Positions 1 to 8,016 of a DNA stretch of 64,000 nucleotides are shown here, one piece after another. This DNA comes from an uncultured beta proteobacterium (GTDB taxonomy: Bacteria > Pseudomonadota > Gammaproteobacteria > Burkholderiales > SG8-41), in contig CADECM010000014.1 in assembly GCA_902825845.1 (NCBI GenBank), forward strand, positions 17,495-81,494, written 5' to 3'. Every line of letters begins with the position of its first letter. Positions within the stretch are counted from its first letter, which is position 1. Below the pieces are notes generated by a model. The model had not been told where the DNA came from. It saw only the letters and a list, made by a program, of their open reading frames with translations, and ran no database searches. Made by a program: the position numbers and the translations under genes.

Positions 1-240
1 TACGAACTGACCCACTGGTACGGGCTGCTGGTGCGCGGCGGCACACCGCGCGCATCCATCAACAAGCTGCAGGCGGAAATGGCGCGCATCCTGCGCTCAC
101 CTGATATTGAAAAGCGCCTGGCGCATGAAGGCGCGACGGTGGTCGCCAGCACCCCCGAACAGTTCGGCGCGTTTGTGATGGCCGAGATGAAAAAGGCAGC
201 GCAGATCGTCAAAGCGTCGGGCATGTCGGCAAGCAATTAA
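1..240 (+). CDS. TctC/Bug-family tripartite tricarboxylate receptor, C-terminal part
   Basis: Reading frame open from the left edge to a TAA at 238-240; only about 79 C-terminal residues are present. The segment matches the end of Bug receptors: a WYGLLV strand, a GTPRASINKL helix start, then an alpha-helical tail with GATVVASTPEQF. Family members are periplasmic solute-binding proteins of tripartite tricarboxylate transporters. It ends 27 nt before the DUF3500 gene, so the two are probably co-transcribed. The true start lies outside the window. Its ligand cannot be inferred. Confidence 0.85.
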   Translation, partial: YELTHWYGLLVRGGTPRASINKLQAEMARILRSPDIEKRLAHEGATVVASTPEQFGAFVMAEMKKAAQIVKASGMSASN

Positions 241-267
241 CAGCGCCGTGTATCCGGAAAGGTCATC

Positions 268-1440
268 ATGATCAAACCTCGCGTGTCCCATGCCATTGGC
301 GCCATGCTGCTGCTGACGGCCATCGCCGTCGCGGCCCCGGACGTGTTTCGCGCACCGCTGAAATTGCGCGACGAAAGCGCCAAAGCGCGTGCGGAACCCT
401 TTCGCGGCATCACCAGCGACGGCAAGGTCGTGCCCGGCCTGTTTGCCCTGGCGCAGACTGGCGTGACTACCGAGCCAGTGCGCAAGGCTGCAGAGGCCTT
501 TCTCGCGAGCCTCAACGCGGCGCAGCGCAAGAAGACCTTGTTTCCCGTCGGCGACGACGAATGGCGTACCTGGGACAACCGTCACTTTGCAGTACGCCAG
601 GGCATGGGCTTTTTCGAGATGAACGATGCCCAGCGCCGGCTGGCCATTGATCTGATGCGCGCGAGCCTCAGTGCCAAGGGCCTGAAGCAGACCCGCGACG
701 TGATGAACCTCAACGGCACGCTCGCCGAGTTGACCGGCAACTACGACGAATACAGCGAATGGTTCTACTGGATCACCATGATGGGTGAGCCTTCCGCAAC
801 CCAGCCTTGGGGCTGGCAGCTTGACGGCCACCACGCGATCATCAATTACGCTGTGCTGGGTGATCAGGTGGTGATGACGCCGGTATTCATGGGATCGGAA
901 CCGGTGAAGGCCGACGGTGGAAAATTCAACGGCACCGCGGTGCTGCAGGCCGAACAGGACAAGGGCCTCGCGCTGATGCAGTCGCTGGATGCCGCGCAAC
1001 AGAACAAGGCGCGCATCGGCGCGCGCAAGTCGCGCGAGGATCTGTTGACCGCCGCGTACAAGGACAACGTGGTACTGGAGTTCGCCGGCATTCGCGCCGG
1101 CGAACTCAACCCGGCGCAGCAGGATCATTTATTGGGCGTGATCGGCGAATACGTGAACAACATGGACGACGGCCACGCGCGGGTGAAAATGTCCGAGGTG
1201 CGCAAGCATCTGGCCGAGACCCGCTTCGGCTGGATCGGCAGTACCGAGCCCGATGGGGCGTTCTACTACCGCATCCACAGCCCGGTGATCCTGATCGAAT
1301 TTGATCACCAGCGCCCAATTGCGCTCGCGCGCTCGGACGTGCCGACGCGCCAGCACATCCACACGATCGTGCGCACGCCCAACGGCAACGACTACGGCAA
1401 AGACCTGCTGCGCCAGCACCACGCACGGCAAAAGCACTGA
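268..1440 (+). CDS. DUF3500 family exported protein
   Basis: 390 aa. Residues 1-22 form a signal peptide (basic start, then [12 protein letters not shown]), so the protein is probably exported. The body matches DUF3500, with the conserved segments WGWQLDGHH (around residue 181) and [12 protein letters not shown]. The C-terminal part has the [14 protein letters not shown] strand and ends in [20 protein letters not shown]. The family has no established biochemical role that I know of. The gene follows a Bug receptor by 27 nt, an arrangement suggesting the pair handles one substrate. The ATG at 268 is preceded by a GGAAAGG-like ribosome site. Confidence 0.85.
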   Translation: MIKPRVSHAIGAMLLLTAIAVAAPDVFRAPLKLRDESAKARAEPFRGITSDGKVVPGLFALAQTGVTTEPVRKAAEAFLASLNAAQRKKTLFPVGDDEWRTWDNRHFAVRQGMGFFEMNDAQRRLAIDLMRASLSAKGLKQTRDVMNLNGTLAELTGNYDEYSEWFYWITMMGEPSATQPWGWQLDGHHAIINYAVLGDQVVMTPVFMGSEPVKADGGKFNGTAVLQAEQDKGLALMQSLDAAQQNKARIGARKSREDLLTAAYKDNVVLEFAGIRAGELNPAQQDHLLGVIGEYVNNMDDGHARVKMSEVRKHLAETRFGWIGSTEPDGAFYYRIHSPVILIEFDHQRPIALARSDVPTRQHIHTIVRTPNGNDYGKDLLRQHHARQKH

Positions 1441-1456
1441 ACTGCAGCGGGCAAAC

Positions 1457-2440
1457 CTACTTTGCCTTCAGCCCCAGCCGCTGTACGATTTCGCCAAAGT
1501 CACGAATCTGCTGGCGCAGAATCTTGTCGTGCTCCAGCGGCGTGGTGGGCTCGGACTGATAAGCCTGAGCCGCCAGCTTCGCCTTGACCTCGGGCATCTC
1601 AAACACGCGTGCCACATCGCGGCTGATCTGATTGCGGATCGCCATCGGCGTACGGGCGGGCGCCAGCAGCGAATGCGAACCGTCGCGGCCGAAGCCCGGC
1701 ACCACCTCGGTAATCGACGGCACGTCGGGCAACAAGGGTGAGCGCTGCTGCGTACTCACCGCGAGCGGCAACAGACGGCCATTCTTGATCAGCGGCAACG
1801 CCGAGCCCAGACCGACGATGCAGTACTGCACGCGCTCGCCCGCGACTTCCAGCAAGGCGTCCGGCGTGCCCTTGAATCCCACATGCACGGCCTTGATGCC
1901 GGCCGCGGCGTTGAAACGCTCCGCGCTCAAATGTGTGCTGCTGCCGCCGCCGCCCGAGCTGAACAGTATCTTGCCGGGCCGCGCCCGCGCGTAGGCAATG
2001 AAGTCCTTCAGCGTTTTGGGCCCCAGCGCCGGATGCACCGGCAGCACGCTGGTGGAAAAGCCGATTTGCGTGACACCGGCAAAATCCTTGAGCGGATCGT
2101 ACGGCAGCTTGCTGTGCATTGCCGCCCCAATGGTGAACTGCGCGGAGATCAGCAGCAGCGTGTATCCGTCGGGCGTGGCCTGCGCCAGCAGCGTCGCGGC
2201 GATGGTGCCCGCGGCGCCGGGGCGATTCTCGATTACCACCGGCTGGCCCCACATCTCGGCCAGCCTGGGGCCGAGTGTGCGCGACAAAATGTCGCTGGGG
2301 CTGCCAAAGGCGCCGGACAGCATGCGCACCGGTTTTACCGGATATTTTTGCGGCGCTTGCGCCAACGCCGCCGCTGTGATCCACAGTGTCCCGATGACAA
2401 CCGCGAGGCTAGAAACAATCCGTTTTTGCTTCTCATGCAT
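1457..2440 (-). CDS. TctC/Bug-family solute receptor
   Basis: 327 aa with a signal peptide (residues 1-27, ending AAALAQA). It is a periplasmic binding protein of the Bug type, with SGAFGSPSDILSR in place of the usual PFPPGG loop, the NRPGAAGTIAA strand-loop, DGYTLLL, and a late LPDVPSITEVVPGFG segment. The frame stays open upstream to 2908, but the ATG at 2440 is chosen because a GGAGGG ribosome site lies 7 nt before it and a signal peptide begins there. It is divergent from the seleno-peroxiredoxin gene, with 174 nt between the starts. FGSPSD is an unusual version of the ligand loop. Confidence 0.88.
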   Translation of the reverse strand: MHEKQKRIVSSLAVVIGTLWITAAALAQAPQKYPVKPVRMLSGAFGSPSDILSRTLGPRLAEMWGQPVVIENRPGAAGTIAATLLAQATPDGYTLLLISAQFTIGAAMHSKLPYDPLKDFAGVTQIGFSTSVLPVHPALGPKTLKDFIAYARARPGKILFSSGGGGSSTHLSAERFNAAAGIKAVHVGFKGTPDALLEVAGERVQYCIVGLGSALPLIKNGRLLPLAVSTQQRSPLLPDVPSITEVVPGFGRDGSHSLLAPARTPMAIRNQISRDVARVFEMPEVKAKLAAQAYQSEPTTPLEHDKILRQQIRDFGEIVQRLGLKAK

Positions 2441-2614
2441 GTATTTGCCCTCCTTTGCACAAAGGTTTTTCGAAGTCCCGCCAGTGTAGCCTGTCCGGCC
2501 CGCAATGCCCCCACTCGCGAGTCGGATAGAACAAAATGCGCGCTGCGTCTTGCCGCAGGCGGGCGTCAAAGGTAGTCTCTCGGTTCCTGCCAACCCATCA
2601 CAAGGAGTTTTGCC

Positions 2615-3073
2615 ATGTCCGTGCAAGTAGGCGCAGCCGCGCCGGATTTCACGCTGGCGGCACACACCGGAGCCTCGGTGTCGCTGTCCGGCTTTAAAGG
2701 TCGCAAGACCGTGGTCGCGTTTATGCCCTTCGCGTTTACCGGTGGCTGAACGAATCAAGTCAAAGGGTTCCGTGAGAACTACGAAGCATTCAAAGCATTG
2801 AACGTTGAAATCGTCCAGATCAGCGCAGACACCGTCCCCAGCCTCAAGGCCTGGGCCGAACAACTGGGTGGCATACCCTTTCCGCTGGTGTCGGACTACT
2901 GGCCGCATGCCGCAGTGGGCAAAGCCTACGGCATTTTCAACGAAGAAAAAGGTTTCGACAAACGTGCCGCCTACGTGCTCGATGAAAAAGGCGTGGTGCG
3001 TTACGCCAAAGTGTACGAGCCGGGCACCATTCCGCTGAGCGATGAACTGCTGGCGGAGTTGAAGAAGATTTAG
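2615..3073 (+). CDS. Peroxiredoxin with in-frame TGA at the peroxidatic position (candidate selenoprotein)
   Basis: Read through a TGA at 2747-2749, the frame gives a 152-residue AhpC/TSA-type peroxiredoxin. A thioredoxin-fold N-terminus (APDFTL, then VVAFMPFAF) leads to the PxxxTxxC active site: P38, T42 and TGA codon 45 at the catalytic cysteine. The C-terminal part carries VQISAD, PFPLVSD and the probable catalytic arginine R117 in FDKRAAYVLDEKG. There is no cysteine anywhere, so this would be a one-residue (AhpE-like) peroxide reductase relying only on Sec. The start has a strong AAGGAG site 8 nt upstream. Homology continues smoothly through the TGA with no frame shift, and a SECIS-like hairpin follows. 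Sec-containing peroxiredoxins are known in bacteria. The alternatives are a Cys-to-TGA nonsense mutation or a sequencing error. Confidence 0.85.
2766..2780 (+). promoter_or_regulatory. Candidate bacterial SECIS stem-loop of the peroxiredoxin gene
   Basis: GGTTC (2766-2770) pairs with GAACT (2776-2780), giving four Watson-Crick pairs and one G-U, around the loop CGTGA. The loop has G at its second position (2772), after 22 intervening nucleotides from the TGA. Bacterial SECIS elements are short hairpins just downstream of UGA with a G in the first two loop positions, bound by SelB. The stem is short, so on its own the evidence is modest. Confidence 0.65.
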
Positions 3074-3091
3074 TGTTTGTTTGAGAACATG

Positions 3092-3124
3092 GGCCGGCCA
3101 CGTAACAGGGCCGGCCTTTTTTTT
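3092..3124 (+). terminator. Rho-independent terminator after the peroxiredoxin gene
   Basis: GGCCGGCC (3092-3099) pairs with GGCCGGCC (3109-3116) across a 9-nt loop and is followed by eight T (3117-3124). It lies 18 nt after the peroxiredoxin stop, which shows that transcription is meant to continue through the TGA to this point. Confidence 0.88.
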
Positions 3125-3165
3125 CCGTCATCCCGTGCCTGTGCTTTTTCGCGAAAGGAACTGCC

Positions 3166-4836
3166 ATGCCCTACGACCTGCTGATCAAAAACGGAACCGT
3201 GGTGGACGGCACCGGCGCGCCGCGGCGTCACGCGGATGTGGCCATCAAGGACGGCCGCATCGCTGAAATCGGCAAAATCAACGACAGCGCCGCGCAAGTG
3301 ATCGACGCCGAAGGCCGGATCGTGTGCCCCGGCTTTGTCGACCCGCACACCCATTACGACGCGCAGATTACGTGGGACCGCCTGCTGTCGAGCTCCGCCG
3401 AGCACGGCGTGACCACCGTGGTGATGGGCAATTGCGGCGTGGGCATCGCGCCCTGCAAACCCGAAGCACGCGACCTGCTGATCGGCGATCTGGTCAACGT
3501 CGAAGGCATGGAAAAGGAAGTACTCGCCGCCGGCATCCACTGGGAATTCGAAACCTTTCCACAATTCATCGCCGCGGCCGAAAAAAAAGGCGGCGGCATC
3601 AACCGCGCATTCCTCGCCCCGCTGGCGCCGTTCCGCACCTATGTCATGGGCACCGAAGCCACCGAGCGCGCCGCCAACGCCGACGAAACGCAGGCCATCA
3701 CGCAACTGATCGCCGAAGCAGTGGCGGCTGGCGCGGTGGGCTTCAGCACCACGGCGATGCTGTCGCACATCGGCCACGGCGGCAAACCGTTCGCCGCGCG
3801 CGTGGCGAGCCGCGACGAACTGGCCTCGTACTGCGGCGTGTTGAAACGCGCCGGACGCGGCGTGATCGAAATGGCGCTCACCAAGCAATTCGGCCGCCTG
3901 CAGGACGACGAATACGACCTGCTCGATTTCATGCTCACCCACAGCAACCGCCCGGTGACGTGGCTGTCGCTGCATAACATCGCGGAGCGCCCGAACAACG
4001 TGCAGGAAGTGCTGGAAAAGGCGGCGCCGCTGATCGCGCGCGGCGGCCTGCCGCAAATCCTCACGCGGCCGCTGGTATCCGACATGAACCTCGCGCGCCC
4101 GTTCCAGTTGGGCGAAATGAAAAGCGCCAAAGCCCTGTTCAATGCCCCCGTCGAGCAACAACTGAAAACCTATGCCGACCCGGCGTTCCGCGCGGCGTTC
4201 AAGGAAGAACTGAAGCAGGGCCGCAAGTGGCGTTCCGCAGGCATCACCGTGTTCAAGGTATCCAATCCCAAGTTGAAGCCGTTCGAAGGCGCCACCATCG
4301 GCGACATCGCGCAAAAGCTCAACCAGGACCCCGACACGGTGTTCTTCGACCTCGCGGTGGAAGACAAACTCGAAATGAAATGCGTGGTGCCGCGCGCCAA
4401 CACCGACCGCACGCGTATCGCCGAAGTGCTCAACGACAACCGCACCCTGATCGGCCTGTCCGATGCCGGTGCCCACGTCGACATGTTCGCCGAAGCGGGC
4501 TACACCACCTACCTGCTCGGCCACTGGGTGCGCGAGAAACAGGCGCTGACCCTGGAGGCCGCGATACAACGCGTGACGCTGCACCCCGCCGATTATTTCG
4601 GCTTCAAGGATCGCGGCCGCCTGACCCCGGGCGCTGCGGCGGATGTCGTCGTGTTCGATGCCGACACCATCGGCTCACCCGAACGCGCCAGCCTCGTGCG
4701 CGACCTGCCCGCCGGCGGCGCACGCATGGTGGCCAGGGCGAATGGCATCTCGCATGTGGTGGTGAATGGCGTGGAGCTGTATCGTGACGGGCGGCATACC
4801 GGGGCGTTTCCGGGGCGGGTGTTGCGCACGCAATAG
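3166..4836 (+). CDS. N-acyl-D-amino-acid deacylase-like amidohydrolase
   Basis: 556 aa. Begins with the amidohydrolase beta-sandwich (DLLIKNGTVVDGTGAPRRHADV), then the metal-binding HTHYDAQ motif (H61, H63) and the VMGNCGVGIAPC segment typical of D-aminoacylases. DAGAHVDM supplies the late active-site aspartate, and the protein ends in the returning sandwich (RLTPGAAADVVVFD, HVVVNG). The family hydrolyses N-acyl-D-amino acids and related amides using zinc in the cytoplasm. Length is normal. It lies behind a terminator, so it is probably transcribed from its own promoter. The substrate is not deducible. Confidence 0.85.
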   Translation: MPYDLLIKNGTVVDGTGAPRRHADVAIKDGRIAEIGKINDSAAQVIDAEGRIVCPGFVDPHTHYDAQITWDRLLSSSAEHGVTTVVMGNCGVGIAPCKPEARDLLIGDLVNVEGMEKEVLAAGIHWEFETFPQFIAAAEKKGGGINRAFLAPLAPFRTYVMGTEATERAANADETQAITQLIAEAVAAGAVGFSTTAMLSHIGHGGKPFAARVASRDELASYCGVLKRAGRGVIEMALTKQFGRLQDDEYDLLDFMLTHSNRPVTWLSLHNIAERPNNVQEVLEKAAPLIARGGLPQILTRPLVSDMNLARPFQLGEMKSAKALFNAPVEQQLKTYADPAFRAAFKEELKQGRKWRSAGITVFKVSNPKLKPFEGATIGDIAQKLNQDPDTVFFDLAVEDKLEMKCVVPRANTDRTRIAEVLNDNRTLIGLSDAGAHVDMFAEAGYTTYLLGHWVREKQALTLEAAIQRVTLHPADYFGFKDRGRLTPGAAADVVVFDADTIGSPERASLVRDLPAGGARMVARANGISHVVVNGVELYRDGRHTGAFPGRVLRTQ

Positions 4837-5143
4837 GAAAACATTCGGCCCGTGGGCCGTCCGCGATCCCAAAAAACCCATTTTAGCGGCGGGTAAGCCG
4901 ACTATCGTGGTCGCCGATGCTGGCCATCTGCGACCCATCTAAGCCGCCGCACGGCAGTCAGTTTCGAGGCAGCTTCAACCACAAAACCCGCCCCAACGCG
5001 CTACTCGACCTTTATAGTCGTTTTGATCCTTCAAAGGCCGCAATGTGTGGGCGGTCTCAGGCGCGGCGGCTGGCTAGGACGGCCAATTTGCACTTTCGAC
5101 CGTAGCCGTACCCTACCCGCAGTGGCTGAACGACCTTTTCACC
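4837..5143. other. Intergenic stretch without a recognisable gene
   Basis: Lies between the converging amidohydrolase and AraC genes. Apart from a small GGCCCGTGGGCC palindrome near 4850 I see no gene, RNA or strong terminator. Base composition is more AT-rich than in the flanking amidohydrolase. Confidence 0.5.
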
Positions 5144-6163
5144 CTACCCATAACCCCGACGATCCACGCGACGACGTTCCCGGACCATGGTATGCCCCTC
5201 TCGGGCCTCGACGAGTCGGATCTGCGGCCTACCGATCAACGGCGGCATCGATGGCTCGCGCCGCCGATAAACGCCGGGCGCCACGCCAAAGCACCGTTTG
5301 AATGTGCGACTAAAGGCAGACACCGAGTTATAGCCACATTTTTCCGCGATGATCTCAACCGCGAGCTTGGATTCCTTCAGCCAGTTGGCTGCGATTCGCA
5401 TGCGCCAATATATTAGATATTCCTTGGGCGGGCGGCCCATCAATTGGGCAAATTTAACGGTGAGTACCGTCTTGGACAGTCCTGCACGTGCGCCAAGCTC
5501 GACCACGGTCCATGGGTGCCATGGTTCTTGATGAATCAGACTCAGCGCCGTTTGCAACCGACTATCGTTCATTGCGCTGAAAACCCCTTGCTGCACCAGG
5601 CCGTGCTCGATGCAATGGCGCACCATTAAAACGAAAATGTTGTCGCAAAGCCGCTCGACGATCAAGAAGCTGCCAAATCGGTATTGGCGCACTTCAGAAA
5701 TGATGAGCCGCGTCAACTCCGCCAGATTACCTTCAGCCTCGCTTTTGCGAACGACGATCTCGGCCGGCAACGCGCGCCAAAAGCCTGCCTTGGGTAGACC
5801 CAGATCGATGATGGCGCAAACGAATGCAGCGCCACCTTCTTCCCAACTGGTCTTTTTCGCGTCTTCGGCGCCAAACACCAGTTCGTGCGGACTGTAGGAA
5901 AAATAGTGCAACGCTGCGTGCGGCAGAAAAGCGACCAGATCGCCTTCGTCGAGTTGCATCGGGGACGGCCAAGCGGCTGAATGAACCCACACGCTGCCCT
6001 TAGTGACAAGGTGAATCCAGATCGCCGTCTTGGAGTTGTGGTCAATTCCCCAACGCCCGCAAACGCCGCCGGCATAGGTCAGCCTGGCGTGTACGCCCAG
6101 CAGACTATTGAAAAAATCGCCGGCCATTTCAACCCCATCTTCGGAAAACTTTTTCGGACCCAT
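5144..6163 (-). CDS. AraC-family transcriptional regulator with cupin-type sensor domain
   Basis: 339 aa. The N-terminal half is a cupin-like sensor of the AraC 'cupin_6' type (GRWGIDHN, IWIHLVTKGSVWVH, LDEGDLVAFLPHAALHYF). The C-terminal third is an AraC DNA-binding domain with two helix-turn-helix motifs, around ELGARAGLSKTVLTVKF and IIAEKCGYNSVSAFSRTFKR, then the GVAPGVYRRR end. A charged tail follows. It is divergent from the esterase gene at 6447, which is a plausible target. Codon use is less GC-biased than in its neighbours. Confidence 0.88.
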   Translation of the reverse strand: MGPKKFSEDGVEMAGDFFNSLLGVHARLTYAGGVCGRWGIDHNSKTAIWIHLVTKGSVWVHSAAWPSPMQLDEGDLVAFLPHAALHYFSYSPHELVFGAEDAKKTSWEEGGAAFVCAIIDLGLPKAGFWRALPAEIVVRKSEAEGNLAELTRLIISEVRQYRFGSFLIVERLCDNIFVLMVRHCIEHGLVQQGVFSAMNDSRLQTALSLIHQEPWHPWTVVELGARAGLSKTVLTVKFAQLMGRPPKEYLIYWRMRIAANWLKESKLAVEIIAEKCGYNSVSAFSRTFKRCFGVAPGVYRRREPSMPPLIGRPQIRLVEAREGHTMVRERRRVDRRGYG

Positions 6164-6446
6164 TTTACCGAACGAACGGGCATGAATTCCGGCTCCTGAA
6201 GCATGTTCCGACCTTCAGTTTAGCATTACCCTAACTTGCGCAGCAATTCGCCGTTCACCACGAGCCGGACCCACGCTTGAGGGAGACTGTCGTGCGACAA
6301 CCGAATGAAAAAGGCAACCTGATGTTTTTCGGAATTTCGCCGCCATCAAATATATCGTGGCGCTTCGACGACTGCCGCTGCCACAATCACCGCGTGGTAT
6401 CCGGCCACGCCCTACCCGATCAGTTGATCCGGCACCGACCGTCCAT

Positions 6447-7409
6447 ATGACACTGGATACCAGCAACCCCATACCTCAGCCCGCGCCGCTCTTCTCGGAC
6501 CGGAGCATCGTGGTGACAGACGGGCATTCGAAACGCACGCGTCAGTTTCTGATCCATCGTCCTGTTCGGCCGTCGGGACAAAACACGCCGATGCCGGCAG
6601 TAATCGCCTTCCACGGTGCGGCCCAGATGGCCAGCGAGATGGCCGAACACTGGACATCGGTGATTGCCCTTCACGACATTGTCGTTATCTGTCCGCAAGG
6701 CCTTGTAGATCCGGCAAACAACAGGACACACTGGCTGGACGCCGGGCAAGGCGACACCCGCGTGCCGACAACTGATCTGGCTTTCGTCGATGCGCTTCTC
6801 GACTGGCTGGCGAGCACGGGCCACGTTGATATGAACCGCGTCTATGCCAGCGGCTTTTCCAATGGCGCGGGAATGACCTGGCAGCTCGCCATGCTCGACG
6901 ACTTCGTCAACCGTTTCCAGGGATTCGCCCCGGTTTCCAGTCATGGCACCCAACGGGCCAAGCTTCGTCTGGGCGATGCCAACGCGCGCAGGACGCCTAA
7001 ACCATTGATCTACACGCACGGCACGGCCGATGACAACTGGTCTACCGTGGTAAACGGTGAACAGCAACTCCTGCCGCCGGACGTGGTGGCACGCTGGGTT
7101 GAGCGCAACCACGCCTTGGCTGCCGGTGCCCCCACAGTTTACTCATGCCCTTCGGCAGACGCGGCGCCGATCAATCCGACCGCGATCGAGCAACTCTACA
7201 TGCCCGATTCGGCGGATTCGTCCAGCAAGGCTGTTTGCTTCATTACCATACTCAACGGGGCGCATTGCTGGCCGCTGACCGGCACGGACGGTTCCGGCCG
7301 CGGTCTGGTGTGCCGCGATATTGACCTGAGTAAGCGCATCATCGCCTTCTGGAACAGCTACGCGGGCATGGGGCTGCCTACGTCCCCTTTTTGGAAGCAG
7401 TGCACTTGA
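6447..7409 (+). CDS. PHB-depolymerase-like (LpqC-type) esterase
   Basis: About 320 aa from the ATG at 6447; the frame extends to 6357, but the extension is Arg/Pro-rich and unlike the family. Shows the Esterase_PHB fold: FLIHRPV, AVIAFHGAAQ, the nucleophile motif YASGFSNGAGM (GxSxG), and a late LNGAHCWPLTG segment carrying the catalytic histidine. Relatives include feruloyl esterases and short-chain polyhydroxybutyrate depolymerases. No clear signal peptide is seen, so its location is uncertain. Divergent from the AraC gene, with about 280 nt between them that could hold both promoters. Confidence 0.78.
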   Translation: MTLDTSNPIPQPAPLFSDRSIVVTDGHSKRTRQFLIHRPVRPSGQNTPMPAVIAFHGAAQMASEMAEHWTSVIALHDIVVICPQGLVDPANNRTHWLDAGQGDTRVPTTDLAFVDALLDWLASTGHVDMNRVYASGFSNGAGMTWQLAMLDDFVNRFQGFAPVSSHGTQRAKLRLGDANARRTPKPLIYTHGTADDNWSTVVNGEQQLLPPDVVARWVERNHALAAGAPTVYSCPSADAAPINPTAIEQLYMPDSADSSSKAVCFITILNGAHCWPLTGTDGSGRGLVCRDIDLSKRIIAFWNSYAGMGLPTSPFWKQCT

Positions 7410-7546
7410 GCTTTGAGACTTGAATAACTGAAGGCAGCCGGAGCGCGCAGCGCACGCGTCGAAATAATTTCACGTCTTTTTCGCAGAATTGCCGGAAAGC
7501 GATTTCCAATTGATGCTGGATGATCTACATAAAGGAGCGCGTAACG

Positions 7547-7897
7547 ATGGCAAAAATCGTGAGTGGAACGCTTAAAGGCGCGAAAACCGAACACTACGTA
7601 AAATTTTCCGCGGCTGGACCGGCCACGCTGCATTTCACCGTGACGCACAAAGGCAAAGGCGACAATCCTTTGCATGTGCGTGCGGCTGAAACGGCTATCG
7701 TGATCTGGGCCCAGTTCATGAATTTCAAGATCGCCCCAGGAAGCACGGTGGCGCGCAAGCTCGATTTCGACTGGGACTACACCCCTGACACCAGCGACGG
7801 CAAGGTGGATTTTCGTTTGCGGCTGTCGCGCGATATCCTGACCAAGGAAATCCCCTGGGAGATCAAGTTTTGGGTGACCCCGCCGGAGTGGTTATAG
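7547..7897 (+). CDS. Small protein of unknown function, upstream of the radical SAM gene
   Basis: 116 aa from the ATG at 7547, which follows an AAAGGAG ribosome site. I do not recognise a family. The sequence is beta-rich and soluble (HYVKFSAAGPATLHFTVTHKG, WAQFMNFKIAPGSTVARKLDFDWDY), consistent with a small beta-barrel or sandwich. No signal peptide, no cysteines. It lies 119 nt upstream of the RiPP-type radical SAM enzyme on the same strand, so a role in that locus is possible but unproven. Confidence 0.65.
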   Translation: MAKIVSGTLKGAKTEHYVKFSAAGPATLHFTVTHKGKGDNPLHVRAAETAIVIWAQFMNFKIAPGSTVARKLDFDWDYTPDTSDGKVDFRLRLSRDILTKEIPWEIKFWVTPPEWL

Positions 7898-8016
7898 ACG
7901 GGCGCCTGGCACACGCGATTCCGGGCGCGCAGGTTCGACGCCGCATGGCGCAGGCGTACCGTTGGGCGAGGGCGGCTGGCTGGTTGCACCGTCAGTGACA
8001 CCGGATTTTTCGCGCA

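Noticed and set aside
97..1128. Long minus-strand frame opposite DUF3500, and many similar long antisense frames (for example 3070-4584, 8350-9549, 11923-13239, 13243-14688, 38242-39576)
   Set aside because: GC-rich codon shadows: compositionally odd, rich in His/Arg/Gly/Ala, no ribosome sites, no family resemblance, and opposite well-supported genes.
1457..2908. A 483-aa version of the first complete Bug receptor
   Set aside because: The extra 156 residues are not Bug-like and overlap the start of the peroxiredoxin gene; the ribosome site and signal peptide begin at 2440.
2798..3073. A 91-aa open frame starting at an internal ATG inside the peroxiredoxin
   Set aside because: It is the C-terminal part of the longer peroxiredoxin; it lacks the active site and a ribosome site, whereas 2615 has a strong one.
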